Assembly: GCA_903813345.2 (NCBI GenBank)
Contig: CAIIXF020000008.1
Location: 9,761,278 to 9,825,277, forward strand
DNA length: 64,000 nt
From: Owenia fusiformis
Taxonomy: Eukaryota > Annelida > Polychaeta > Sabellida > Oweniidae
Direction of reading: 5' to 3'
Shown: positions 12,501 through 27,500 of the stretch, piece by piece
How positions within the stretch are numbered: the stretch's first letter is position 1
How the letters are laid out: every line of letters begins with the position of its first letter
Notes under the pieces: model-generated
Told to the model about the DNA's origin: nothing
The model's database searches: none
What the model saw: only the letters and a program-made list of their open reading frames with translations
Translations under genes and position numbers: made by a program

Positions 12501-15500
12501 TGTCAATTCCTAGTTTAGAGAATATATCAAAACGGTAACTAACGAATTTTAAGCAGTCTTGTCATCGGCTTGGCAGGCTTGAAATTCTGCCCTTTGGAAA
12601 ACAATATCTAGAATATCATTTGAAGTATTCACTTAAATCATTGCTAATTGTAGGAGGCATTTCTCGAAGACATCAACTGTATTCTAAACTCTGGTGATGT
12701 CCCTGACTTGTTTGATAATGAGGAAATGGATGGAATAGCAATGGAGCTACGTCCTGCAGCGACACAGGCTGAGGTACCAGACACCAGGGTAGCTGTGCAT
12801 CAATTCTTTATACAGGTATGGTGCGATAAAAAAGTGATGCTTTTCTTACGATTTTTGAGATGATCATAGACATGATTGTTATCTTTTTAAAATATACGGT
12901 ATTTGTTTTCAGTACTTTTTATTCACATTGAACTGTATATGCAATATTTTAGTAACAAAAATATAAGTGCAAACACAACATGATTGTTTTTAAATACATG
13001 TATTGTTTTACTCTGATCTATATTGAAAAGTTGCAGATTATTGTGACAAAAATGTTTTCTTATATTGTAGAGGGTGCGCAATAATCTGCACGTGGTTCTG
13101 ACCATGAGCCCTGCAGGAAGTAAGTTCCGTCAACGTTGCCGCATGAACCCCGCCTTGATCAGTTGCTGTACTATAGACTGGTATGATGAGTGGTCAGAGG
13201 AGGCCATGCTCTCAGTCGCCAAGGTCTACTTTGAGAATGTGGAGTTTCAGACTTCAAGAGAACATGATGTCACTGTAAGTTGTACTGATTGTAAGATATG
13301 ATATCGTATGAAATGGTATAATATATGATATAATTTGATTAAGGATGTGAAATATGCTATATACATGTAAATAGAATTTTTCAAAGTAAGAATGATTTAT
13401 CTGTAGAGTTGCTCATTGCTCATATTATTCAAGTTGAAATAAATGTTGCAAATGTTTGTGGAAAAATGCACATTGTATTGGTATCAACAGAAGATGAGGC
13501 ATCACTGCTACAACACATCTTACGTATTGAATGTTTACTTATATTGCAGCAAGTGAAGATAGATGTTGCAAAAGTGTGTGTTGATATACATAATAGCATT
13601 GGTGAAACAGCTACTAGGTTCTGGGAGAAGATGAGGTGTCAATACTACAAGTCTGCATCTATATAAAAAAACACTTACATATTGAATGTTTACTTATATT
13701 GCAGCAAGTGAAGATAGATGTTGCAAAAGTTTGTGTTGATATACATAATAGCATTGGTGAAACAGCTACTAGGTTCTGGGAGGAGATGAGACGCCGTTAC
13801 TACACCACACCTAGCAGCTATATGGAGCTGATCAAAATCTACACCAACATGTTGAGAGATAATAGAAAGGAACTCATGGATAATAGGTCAGTCTTGAAAT
13901 AGGCAACAATATTCACTGAGTAGTTTTCTGTTTTTATGTCACTACCAACAGTGTTGAAATATTATTATAGTTTCCAACTTTTTTTGTGGACAGTGTTCAG
14001 CGTTTGGGGTCCGGCAGTCAATGTCTGTAACAAATGACAGGTGGTGACATTTTGCATGTTGGTGCCATGTTGTTTTTTTATTCGATTAATTTCAACATTC
14101 AATGAATTACATACTTTGCATTTTGATATGATCATGGACATTCTGTAAGTCTGTGATATGAATAGGAAATTGTTGGCATATTTCACCTGAAAATTGTATT
14201 GAAAAGGTATTGGTTATTTAAATTATACACTTTAGGTGAATCTATGGTTGGATATTTAACTTACCACCTATATTGTTGTATCCATTCTCCAGGCATCGGT
14301 TGCTAGTTGGGCTCTCTAAGCTGTCTGAGGCCAACTCCCTTGTGGGCACAATGCAGGAAGAACTTGTCAACCTTGGACCCAAGATAGAAGAGAAAGCAAA
14401 GGTAGGAAGGGAAAATGATTAATTTAGCTTAAAAAATTGTCTTTCAGAACTGGTAAAAACTGCTAGAAATTCTTATATGGATTGCATTATAAGCTGCAAT
14501 TTATATTATGTAAATGATACTCATATACAGTAATCTTATATGGTTTTAATAGCAGGATTTCTGTTCTACATCTTTGTGTACATATGAACACACATGTTTA
14601 ATTTATATGTAGAGGATGCAGTTTATGTTGCTCTGTTAACCTAGATTTGTACCATTGTAATCTGTATGAGGTTTATATATATATATATATCAATAGGACA
14701 CTGAAGTTCTACTAAAACAACTGTCCAAAGACCAAGAAGCTGTTGACCAGGTCAGAGATATAGTGGAGCAGGAAGAAAGTGTCATGAAGAAAGAAACTGA
14801 GATTGTACAAGATTACGCTGATGTAAGTACATTTAAATGGAAATACGCGATTACACATTGTTCTGAAAAGTCTAAATAATGAAGGTTAACCGCTAAATGA
14901 AAGCATGTACTTTATAATCTATGACTTATAAATTTTATGAGAAAATATCAAATTGGCATGATCTTTCTACTCTGATTTTGTTCCCCTATCCAAATATGAA
15001 AGATTGAGTTATGTAGAATTATCAGTTTAATAATGCTGTTTATATCTAAAGAATCCTTCATTAGAACACATGCTCCATGATTAATTTCACATTAATTTTA
15101 AGATCTCTATTTGATATCTGCTTGATGATATATATTCGTATATACTGGAAAAATGAAACATGAAATCTTCCAAAAGTGTTATTTAATATTGTTTTCCAGG
15201 AGTGTCAGCGTGATCTTGCCAGTGTACTTCCTGCTGTACAGATGGCCATAGAATCCTTAGATTCCCTTGACAAGGCTGATATCTCTGAGATAAGGTAAGA
15301 CCTGCTTTTGGTGTTCATAAAGGCCCTTAGCCAGGGGCTGTACAAGAAGTTCGAGCGACTCCCCCTCCCTGGCCAAAAATTCTTTCAAAACCATGCAGTT
15401 TTACCATTATGCACACTTTTCGAGTGATTTTGGGCCAAAGTTGTATAATGTGAACCCCTTCTGGAATTTTTTGAAAAGGGAACCCCCTTGGCAAAAGCTG

Positions 15501-18500
15501 GCTATGGACCTGCAGTATCTGTAAAAATTGTTACACTTTTGTAAATCCAAACAAGTGGTGACATTTTGTCTTCTTGTTAATGCCTTGTTTTCCCATCCCT
15601 GATCTAATCAGTAATTTGTAGGTTTTTGGATAATGCTTGTATTTAGAGTGTGTACTTTAATATAATAGGACAATGGTTGTATTTATAGGGTGTACCAGAA
15701 GATAATGTGATCATTTTTGTATTTACAGGGTGTACCAGAACCCACCTATATTGGTAATAAGTGTGATGTCAGCTGTATGCACTCTACTACAGCAGAAAAC
15801 AGACTGGGGCACTGCTAAACAAGTACTTGGAGATCAGGGATTTCTCAAAAAACTCATCAACTTTGATAAGAATTCTGTACCAGAAAAGGTAATTATCCGA
15901 GGACAAGTTGAAAATTGATATTTTTTTTACTTAATTTGGTTCTGAAATAACGTACACTGTACAATTGCTATTTCATGAATTGAATATATTCTCCATAATT
16001 TAACCCCAAAAGATAATGAAACTGTGATATTTCTTCCCTTAAAACACACCTTCATAAAACCTCATAATTTTATCAAAACTGAATTTTGTGAAATACATAC
16101 TTTTCAGGTATTCTTCAAGCTAAAGAAGTTCACTAAGAATGAAGACTTCAGTCCAGAGAAGGTTGGGACAGTGTCTGTGGCATGCAGGTCCATGTGTCAG
16201 TGGGTGTTAGCCTTGGAGCATTACCATGAGGTCTACAAGGTATGACATCCTGTTGCATCTTTGTCCCTTTTGGCAGTCTTTGGTTTATGCAGTGGTTTTG
16301 ATCTCATTTAAAATCAAATAATCAAATAATAATCTTAATTGTAGATGGCTAAGCCAAAACAAAAAAGAGTGGAAGAGGCCAGAGATGCTCTGAAACTTGC
16401 CCAAGACAACTTGGCTCAGAAACAAGCCAGCCTGGCTAAGATTACGGAACATCTACAGTTACTTCAGCAGCAGTACCAGGACAGTGTCAACCAGAGAGAG
16501 TCCTTGAAAGAGCGCAAGAAATTGACAGGCATGCGCCTTGAGAGGGCGTCAGTGCTTATCACTGCTTTGTCAGATGAGAAGGTATGGAGACGTCTCATGT
16601 GTGTAACAGTCACATTAAATTCTATATGAAATTGATATTGTTTGGTGGATGATTGGTTTGCATAAGGCTGTTTCATTATAAATAATTATGTTTTATTTGT
16701 ATATTTATTATTGATATTATTCATCATTATATAATTTGTATATCTAAAACTTATAAAGTGCCAAGTCAGTAGATGATCTTTATTACAAGCTACAATACCT
16801 AGTAGGGAATAGACTGGTATCATTAGGGGCTGGGACAAGGTTAGGGTTATTTATTGCTGTATATGCTATGTATGACACATTATGTACAATGCTTACATAA
16901 ATACTTATAAATAATATGTATCTCCTAATTAATTTAGGGCAATAAAGCTATACATACATACATATAGAACTATTTACTTTAGGTTCGATGGGCTGAGTCG
17001 GTAGATGATCTAGACTTCAAACTCCAAGGCCTGGTAGGGGATACTCTGGTATCATCAGGGACTGTGGCATACCTTGGTGCATTTACTGCAGCTTACAGAA
17101 AAGAGATGATGGAAAGTTGGGTGACACTTTGTAGGGAGAAACAGATACCAATCAGCAAGGAATATGATTATATTAAACATATGGTCAGCCCTAACCAGGT
17201 ATGTTCAATTTCAAGATTTGATTTTCTCAAATCACTAACACTTTTTATTAGATTAATTCTTAGAGTTTTTGACATCAACTTGCTTATATGTCTTTATTAA
17301 AATGTGGGAATTTTTCACGTTGATCGTAATGTATCTGTACATAAGGGAAAATGTGGAGTGGAATGAATAATAAATGTGATGCTAATTTAACACTGATTTA
17401 CACACTTTACCATCAACCAAGCCTCGAGGACTTTTTTACTAATTAGCTTTTGGTCCGAGGGGGTAGAAAATCAAGTTTTGAGCACATTGAAAACATTCGG
17501 AAACTGAAGAGTTGATATTAGTGCAGTTTCAATGTTTGATGGGGTTTATCAAACAGGGAATGGGGTCTAAGCCTGTGTTAGATAAGTTTTGCATAAAAAT
17601 GATATTTTGACCCAGCCTTTATTATACTCCGATCATCTTTCTATGTGTAGGTTCTGAAGTGGCAGACTGAAGGGCTTCCCCAAGATGGCCACTCTACAGA
17701 GAATGCAATAATTGTGAAGCGTGCAAGACGTTATCCACTGTTAATAGATCCCCAGGGACAGGCTAAGAAGTAAGAGAGATAATGTATAATATAACCAGTG
17801 ATTATCCCAATGAACGAAGTTCGGTAGGGATATAGTGAAGCCCTCCATCCGTCAGTCCATCCGTCTGCATGTCCAGCCAGAAGATAACTCAAATACTAGT
17901 GGACAGATTTTCTTTATATTTGGTTGAAAGATGTAAATTGGTAAATAGTTTTACGCAAAAATAATTTTTTCAAGATGGCCCCCGCTTTACAAATGGTGAA
18001 AAGTTTTCCCTAGAATCTTATGTTTTTCATTTTAAACCAAAGTTATAAATATTTTTGTTTGAAATTTTGGTAGTTTATTCCCAACATCTATCTATTTTGC
18101 ATAATTTCCATGTTTTTCACCCTGACCCCCGATAAAATTCAATATGACTGCCTAATGGGTGATTACGCAATAATTTCCTGATCTATTCAAAGTATGGCTA
18201 TATTATACTCAAATTGAAGGAAATTTAGAGTAGATCACAATTACTGTATTGTTTTTCTGATTCATGCCTCAGAAAATTCCAAATGGCTGCCAAGTGTTGG
18301 ATTTCGCAAAAAATTCCCAATCCTTTCAAAATATGGCTATAGTTAATTATATGTCTGTCTTATTATCTGCAAATCAAGGTTAGAGTAAATGGTACATATA
18401 ATATCAGACATATACAGATTAATGGAAATTTGTTCGTTGGGATTTGCTACTCCATGGAGTTGCTGCTTTCTAGTTGTTTTATTCATGTCAATTGTAGATT

Positions 18501-21500
18501 CTTTTTGGTGACATCATGGTCTGGTTTGCAGACCAACCATAATATACATATTACCTAAATGTGACATATACTGTACTAGTTGATATTTTCCATAAAATTA
18601 ATTACTAAATAGGTTCTAAAATTGTTATGTCTTTGACCAATATCTAACTGAACTAACTTAATTGTCACTATGACATCTCATACTCATGTATTGAATAACT
18701 ACATAAAATAATCGAGTGTTTTATGTTAGGTGGATTAAAGAGATGGAAGGTTCTAAGCTGAAGGTGCTCCAGGCCTCAGATCCCAAGTATATGCAGACAA
18801 TGGAGAGGGCTATCAGGGTAGGAGAGCCTGTACTCCTTGAGGTGAGTTCTTTAGTTCCTAGCAGCCATTTAGCCCTTAGTATATGTAAAATAAATATATA
18901 AAGGTGCGCCATGGCTCAGACTCATGCAGAGTATGGAGATGGCTATCCTGGAGGTACCATTTCTAAAAGTTTGATTTCTCTTGTTTATAAGAGCTTCATC
19001 TATGGGCTATGACTCTAAGGGTATCTAGAGGTGAACGCTTCATAAAATCAATTGAGATCTAACAATACAAGCTAACTCTGTAAATCATTGTATACAGTTC
19101 ACAGTTACAGTTTCACAGGAAACCATTTTTCGAAAAGAATAATATATTTTTGCAAATTACAAAGTTTACAAATTCCAGTTAACTGTATGCACCATGTTTT
19201 AATTGAAACAATAATAGAAGTTATAATGTTATTTCAGGATGTTACTGAGCACCTAGACCCGTCACTAACTCCCATCCTTGAGATGCAGACATTCCAACGT
19301 GGTGGAGGTGACATCATCAAATTAGGCGATACAGAGATAGAATTCAATCATAATTTCAAGTAAGTTGATGTTTTTTGAAATTATGATGTTTAAATGGTAA
19401 ATACATTATGATCATTGTTTAATAATACCCTACTTGACAACTTTAAAGTGCAAATATATTGAGTAAACATTTTATATTAATAAAAGCTGACTCTATTTTT
19501 CAGACTGTATATGACCAATTCTATGGGGAATCCACACTACCTGCCTGCTGTCTGTATTCAGGTGACCATCATCAACTTCACTGTCACATTTGATGGTCTA
19601 CAGGAGCAACTGCTATCTGCAGTAGTGAGACAAGTAAGACAGCCTGAATATACAAGATGTGTCAATCCTAAAAAATTGTCTACAAATAGTCTTCAAAGTT
19701 TACCTCTAGAATTCAATCTAACACTCAAATGATAGTGTCCTTTTTCATGTAAAATGTTTAAAATTTGGAAATTACCAATTTTGATAGTGTCAGCGGAGTT
19801 TGATAAGTTGATGTAAAGTTTAAATACATTGTTCATTTGGTCTCAACTGTCTGAAAGGCCTTTTATGAGAATATTTAATTTACAATTGTTAATTCCTTTA
19901 AATTTTCATTCATTAAAAGTTAACAACAGTAACTATTGAACGCTTCAATGAAAAATCAGTCTCTGGTAAAAAGCATGTACTGATTAAAGAGGCCGAGGTA
20001 CTGTTTACAGCTACTGTCTTTTTATTATTGCTTTTACCTGTTATGTTAGAGTTTACAGTTTGTTTTTATTTATTTATGTTATTGTTACTAATTCCATGCA
20101 TTTAATATAATTATTGTTTGTAAAATAGAACTCAGTATTCAAATTTTCTTTTATTAAATTGAACTTTTCAACTGTAAATCTTGAAATGACTATTATGATC
20201 AAAAATCTCAATGAACAGCACTTTCAAGGTTTACATTCTCATTTTACTTGTTTAGCTCCTCACCAGCTGTCTATAATAATATTTTCAGGTCCTATGTATT
20301 AAAATTTTCAATAGGATTTTTTCAGCAGGAATTGACATATTCTAATACTTCACATAACTACTATGCTTATTGTCAAATTATTATCAAAGATTCTGCTGTT
20401 ATCACATCATGACATTTTTGGTCTAATTTTAATGTGTTCATTTATATCTTTCTGCAATATTAGGAAAGACCTAAACTGGAGCAAGAACGAAGTATTCTGT
20501 TGGAGAGTATAGCTAATGACCTACAGTTACTCAGGGACCTTGAGGATAAATCATTAGAGCTATTGCAGAAAACTGAAGGTATTTTATAGAACAGAAATAT
20601 GGTATTGGCCCCAATGGTTGGGAGTACAGTAATACATGCAAACAAGTCAGTGGTTACTGTCTGTAACAAAGGGCATGTTGTGACATTTGCAGTTAATGCC
20701 TTGCATCGTAGTTCTAAGAAAAGTGGAATTAGTCACATTAAAACGATTATGTATATATGTATGTACTGAATGTAGGTTCACTATTGTTTTATTCCATGCA
20801 ATTTCAGGCCATATTCTAGATGACCAAGTATTGGTCCAAACCCTACAAAGGAGTAAGGTGATGTCTGGGGAGATCCACAAGCGTGTGCACCAATCAGAAG
20901 AGACTGAAAAGAAACTTAACATAGCCAGGAAACGTTACCTTCCTGTAAGTACAGAGTACTCTACACTTAATAGCTCAATGGTAGACCAGTCGCCGTGAGA
21001 GCGAGGGGTCATCGTTTCAATCCCCACTAGGGTTGACTGACTTTTTCACATCAGCTCTTAGCGCAGGATTTATTTTTGTGTTCATGATCCAATAACAACT
21101 TTTGCTGCATTTCTTGTTAATAAAAGAAATAGACATATAATATTGTTATGCATATGGCCTTCATATTTCCAATGGCTATAATAATCATAGTAACACCCAT
21201 TTGCAGATGTTCAAATAAGAAAGTAATCATTTGTAACATAGGGTATAGTTCTAGTAATTGCTGTTTTGCACAAATAAATTGTTCATTTTTCCATTTGCAG
21301 GTTGCCACACGTGGAGCAGTGCTATACTTTGTGATAGCTGACCTGGCTAACATAGACGTAATGTACCAGTTCTCACTCCACTGGTTCCGTACCATGTTCA
21401 GCTCATGTATTAGTGACCCCCTTGACTCTCAACCCCAGTCAGGAAGTAGCTCTCACCTCAGTGGAACTCTACGTCCCTCCTCGGCTAGAAGTAGTCCAGA

Positions 21501-24500
21501 ACTTTCATCAAATCGTATCCGGGAGTCTGCCATGCGTGAATCAAGTGCTGACCTTACTAAGCATTTAACAGAGATGATTGACAGGTTGACTATCACTGTA
21601 TATAAGACTGTATCAGTGGCACTGTTTGCCAACCATCAACTACTATTGTCACTAATGCTATGTGCTAACATTATGAGAGCTATAGCTAAATACACTACAG
21701 GATATGCAGGTAAATTATAGTAGATTGCTTCTCTGAATCATATCATCACCCTATCACTATTGAACATGATTCTAATTTTGATCTTAATGACCTTAATGGG
21801 TTTCATTGAGTTTTATTGGAGTTTAAGCTTTGACTAAGTTTGATTTAGAGTTATCTATTCAAATATGATTAGAAATCTAGTTGTATGACTTGGAGGGGAT
21901 AGATCCTTATTTATATAACTTAAAGATATTTGATTGAGGATATCAACACAGAAAAGTCAGCTAAGACTTATAGGGCTTTTTATGTTTCATATCAAGTGAC
22001 CGATGAAGAAAATTCTATTCACATTTTCTATGTGGATTCACATATATTCAGTGTCATTTGACTATTGATAACTTCTGCAAAGGCTGTAACTCAAGAATAC
22101 TAATTAACTACAAATTATTAGTATTACATTGGTATCCTACAGGTAAACCTGGCAAAATAACAGAGACTGAATGGACAGTTTTCCTGCAAGGACCAATCAT
22201 GTCTAAGATGTTAGATGAATCTCAGTTAGAAGAACATGATGGTGAGTATCCTACAGTATACTAATATACTGAAATATTTTAATTCCTAAATGTTTATTTT
22301 TGCTATACATAACTTTTGATAACTTGTTTGATTTATTAGAGACAGATTTGTTATAAATCCTTGAATAACCATTATTTTATTGTGGAATATGTTATTCTCA
22401 GTTAGAGGCCAAATACAATTGCCATTGTGTACTATGTAGGTGACCAACTTTCTATCAGTTTTTAAGATCCATGATTTGCTCATATATCCAGGGACTTAAC
22501 TTTTGGGACGATAATTTGTTGTTTTCAGGTCTTACTCCAATGCAGCGATTAGAGCTCCAATCCAGAGGTGGTGTGCCAGTCCCAAGGTTAACATGGATAG
22601 CTGACAATATGTGGCGTCAGTGTCAACACCTAGAGGTTTCCATTGATGTGTTCAAGGACCTCTGTAAGAGTATCATAAACAACAGGCCCCAATGGGAGGC
22701 ATTTGGCTCCTCTGATAGGCCTTACCATCTGATGGCTACAAAATATGAGAGGCCAGAAGGTGGGTAGTCTTGATATCCTGCTTTTAAGGAAAGCAGAGTG
22801 GGATAAATTTTGTTGCTGTTTTACTTATATATCAATGTACATTATGCAAGTCTATAAATCATAGTAACACCTGGTAAACCTTAATGTTAAGTTACCTTTG
22901 CTACATCTGAAATGTCTATTTTTAGTGAAATTATCTCCGACAAGGCATGAATATTTTCACTTTCGGAACCATTTGGCTAATGCCTGGGTCTATTTGCTCC
23001 GATTCATCGGCTGGCGCCCGGCCGATTGAGTATTTTGACCGAGGCATACATTAACACTACATTTCAATTCAACTGTTTTTTTGTCATAAAATGTACTTAT
23101 TGTATGTAACTTATTATAGGAGAGCTTCCTGACTTAGTGCCTGGCATACAGACAACAGGAACCACATTCCACTGGGAGATTCTCAGCGACTTCCAACGTC
23201 TCCTCCTTATCAAGATTCTACGTCCTGAAATGACAACAGCCACGATTCGTAGCTTTGTTGAAGAACAAATGGGAAGTCAGTTTGTATCTGCTGGACACTT
23301 TGACCTTAAGGAGATGTTTGAGAAATCCACTGCTAAAACACCACTCATCTTTATCCTTTCACCAGGTAACTGATTACATTTAGTTTGTATATTAAAGATG
23401 AGATATACACGTAGTTCACAAGAGTTTAATTAAAATGGAGTGTTTTTCCCATCATGAATTCCATTGCTTTACCAAAACAAGTTGCCATAGCAGCAGTAAC
23501 TTTTGACCAATCAATAATAAATACTGTTCTTTGTAAAAGCTGATCCAAAAAAACTAAAACTAATTCCACATATGTACATGTATAATCATGTGTTTTGTAT
23601 ATTGCTGAAAGATAATTTCAAATTTTTAAATTGCAGGTTCTGATCCTGGAGCCCAATTGTTGCGTTTCGCTAAAGATCTGCGGGGGTCTACACTTCACCT
23701 GGACATGATTTCTCTGGGGAGAGGACAGGGTCCCAAGGCTGAGGAACTGATCAATAAGGCTCAGATATTAAAGGGAAGGTGGCTGTTCCTACAGAATTGC
23801 CACCTTGCAGCTTCATGGATGCATCGCCTACAGGCTATTGTTGAAAAGTAAGTCAAAGATTGCTTAAACTTTTGTATTGAATAGTTTTGTCTTCCCTTGC
23901 TCATATACATTTTTATCTTTTATCGACTCTCTAGATATAACATTCAAGAGGCAATTTCCTCTTGAAAAACGAGACACAAAATCCATGACTACCCATGATG
24001 AAAATATTTTGTATAATATTGTGTCGTATAATACATATCCTTATCTTACATACAGGTTTAACATGCCAAACTCAGATGTGGATCCCCAGTTCAGACTGTT
24101 TCTAAGTTCAAAGCCAGATCCATGTTTCCCTATACCCATACTGCAAACAGGTCTAAAGGCAAGTCTCTTTAATTTATAATTCATGTCAAAGAAGAAAGTG
24201 AAGAATATATGTCATGTATATTTCCATATGTAATGTCATAAATAATGTTTTCTGACACAATTTAACTTAATTTTTCTTATTTTAATCTTACATCACCACC
24301 AGAAGTGGATGGTGTTTGGCAGTCAGTGTTTGGGAGTTGGTGTTTGGCATTCAGCATCTGTAACAAATGGCAGGTTGTGATATTGTTAATCCCCTGTTTA
24401 ATCATGCCATCAATATGTTATAACATTTCATGCCATCTGAACATCATGGTCATCAAGTAATGTGTGTTATAGATGACCGTTGAGGCTCCACAAGGACTCA

Positions 24501-27500
24501 AAGCAAAGCTACTCCAAGCATTCAGTCCAGGTGGAGCTGGTTCCATTAACGACAAGATGTACGATGATGCTGAGCAAAAAGTGGGATGGAAAAACCTCCT
24601 CTTTGGTCTCTGTATATTCAACGCTGTCATCAATGAGCGCAAGAAGTATGGGCCCCTTGGATGGAACATACCATATGAGTTTAATGACTCTGATCTAGAG
24701 GTAATATATATAACTTTTTTGACATATTATTGTATCTTTTCAAGATTACATAAACAGTAGTATGAATATTATTTAAAGTTTCTTGTCTAATTAAGTGAAT
24801 CATATCTAGAAGTATGCAATGATTTAAAATCTCATTAAAAGCTTAGACTTACTGTTACTGTACTCCCAGTATTTTTCGCGTGCGATTTAGTTTCGCGCTT
24901 TTCGCGGCCGGGATGTGTTAAAATCGCGAAAATTTATCTTCATGAAATTGTCAAATAAATCCCCTGGCATTTGTAAAATTTTGTATTAACCTGGGACTCC
25001 ATTGCATTTTGTGTTTTGTAAAATGTTTGTCATGTGTTTTGAGGCTATAAATGGGATACTAAGTAACAATGTCTGTTACATTGGCTTATTAGATCAAATA
25101 AACCCAAAAATTATGATGTAATAGTGGTTAAGGTGCAGCGTGTCGTTTACCAAGATGACATAGTAGTAGGTGTACTTAGTGAAATTTAATAGCCGCGAAA
25201 TTAAAACTCGCAAAAGTAACTGGGAGTACAGTATTAGAAGCAAATATGAGTCTTTATTGAGATGAATATTTGAAGCGAAGACTGCTCTATGATAATTTGG
25301 CCTAAATATGCTTGAAAACTTGTGAAGTTTAAAGTAATCACTCATGTAGAATGATGTTAATGTTAAGGGTTTACAAAATGACGGTGCAAAATGATGTACA
25401 GTGAAAACTGTTGTAGCGAACACCTCTCTCTAGTGAACACCTCTTCTCTGCACATACTCCACTGATGTCTGTATAAAATTGCCTGTCTGTAGTGAACACC
25501 TATCTATAGTGCAGTGAACACATTAAACATGGGTGCGCACAGTGAGAAGATTTTCTCTATGTGAATTCGTCATCATTCTAGGTGTGTGTGCTGGTGCTAG
25601 GGAACTTGTTTGGTAAACAGGAGAACATTCCCTGGGCTGCCCTGAAGTACCTGACTGGAGAAGTGTCCTATGGTGGAAGAGTTACAGATGACTGGGACAG
25701 GAGGACACTTCACAGCATGCTCAACAAGTTCTACTGCCCTGCTGCACTTGAGCCTGATTATAGCTATTCACCTGATGGGGTTTGTAACATGGAACATTTC
25801 TAAAATTTTAACTACAATATATAAAAACTAAATGCTCTGTTGGGGAAAGATCAAATTTTATTGCAAAAATTAATGAATTTACTGCTAAAAATTTTTTCTC
25901 TTTTATTAATTATCTACAAAGGCCAAATATTTAGAATACTAGTAAATTATAATTGTGACGAATTATTTTTTACTTTTAGATCTACCACCCTCTTCCCCAA
26001 ACATTCAGCTTCTCAGACACACGGATGTATGTTGAGGGTCTACCAAACTCTGATTCTCCAGAGCTGTTTGGTATGACAGAGAACTCAGAGAAGGCCTACT
26101 TAGAAGCACAGAGCTTCCAGTTAATTGATACTTTAGTTAGCATACAACCTAGGCTAACTCAATCTATCATGAGGTAAGTCCCTCTCCTCGGTTTTTCTCC
26201 ATAGCCCTCCTTGAAAATGATTATTAGACCTTTTGAAAAATAAATATATGCAATATTATCCTGTCTTATTGAAAAACACATACTTATAGACATTTCACAT
26301 GGTCGGTCACTATTTACCTGTTTGTTAATTCCAAAAAACTTGAAAATTAAATGAGTGTTATTTGTAATTGCTCTCTAGATCTGGAGGAAAAAGCAGTGAT
26401 ACTGTGGTCCTAGATATGGTGTTAGACATTTTACGAACTCTGCCAGAGATAGTTGAATATGGAGAGAATGAGCAAGGGAGACCAAGAAGAACAATTTCCA
26501 AAGCTGTGAAGGAATTTTCCACCAATGATAAAGAGAATGGTAAAAATCATTTAATGGTGGCAACCATTTATATTATTAACTCTATTGTTTTCATGCCTTC
26601 GGGGCAGATTTTACTCAGATATCTTTAAATGTCTGAAAGATTTTTGAAAAAATCTATAGCTCAATATTTCATATTGAACCCAAAATGTGTTTTGCAGTTT
26701 GCACATATAAGCTCCTTTTACATCATGAGCCACCAAATTGAATTCCCAGATCTGTCCCTGACCTCAAGCATATCATTGAAACTATGATCAACTTTCAGCT
26801 CAAACAAGCAAAGAGAGCAAACCATTGCTCAACTCAGCACTAGTGATAGTGCTGAGGCAGGAGATAGACAGGTTCAATTTGCTGCTGGGAGTCATACACA
26901 AGTCATTAAAGGCCCTCACTCTAGCTATTAAGGGAGAGATTGTCATGTCAGATGAACTGGAGGAAGCATATAATGCTATGCTCAAACAAAGGGTCCCAGC
27001 TAGATGGAAGGTATTTATTTTCATCATTTCTTTGTATTGTATTGATTCCTTTACCTAAGCATGACTCCAAATTTTATTTTCCTCAAGAAATCAACTTGTT
27101 TTTTATGTTACCACCAGAAGTGATGACTTATTGCTATAGTGTCCCCATTTTTCGTAAATGGCAGTTGGTGTTCGGCAGGCACTTGGCGGTGTCTGTAACA
27201 AATGGTAGGTGGTGACAAAATCCACGTAAAAGCCTTGTTTCAATTTTGTAATAGTTCTTTTTGATATAAGTATCAGTTATAAATAATATTTGGTTTCATG
27301 ATACATGTATTTATGTCAATATTTTACTTGTTTATCTCAAAATGATGAACATCACCATTTATACATTTTTAGCAAATGTCCTATGAGTCATGTAAGCCTC
27401 TCTTCCCATGGGTAAAAGACCTGGTTCAGAGAGTAGACATGTTCTATAATTGGTCGGAACTCGTCATCAACGCTTTAGAAAGACCAGCCAATCAGAAGGC

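Larger units (their letters stand above)
20464..26173 (+). other. DNAH14: Dynein exons 26-36: strut and AAA6 module
   Basis: Exons are 20464-20578, 20808-20944, 21301-21709, 22143-22241, 22529-22759, 23120-23365, 23637-23847, 24056-24158, 24473-24700, 25582-25779 and 25980-26173. Exons 26-27 are helical ([20 protein letters not shown]), the strut region. Exon 28, the largest at 409 nt, starts [20 protein letters not shown] and contains a serine-rich stretch (about 21430-21545) that is probably a disordered insert. Exon 32 has the conserved [13 protein letters not shown]-like run ([14 protein letters not shown]). Exon 33 ends at a GC donor (24159-24160). Exon 34 has [16 protein letters not shown]. 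Confidence 0.85.

Noticed and set aside
13550-13666. First exon 14 copy as a second coding exon in series
   Set aside because: It lacks a donor and ends in TAA; only a truncating role is possible.
20965-21040. A functional tRNA gene
   Set aside because: Box A and box B resemble tRNA but the stems do not pair cleanly; better explained as a SINE head.
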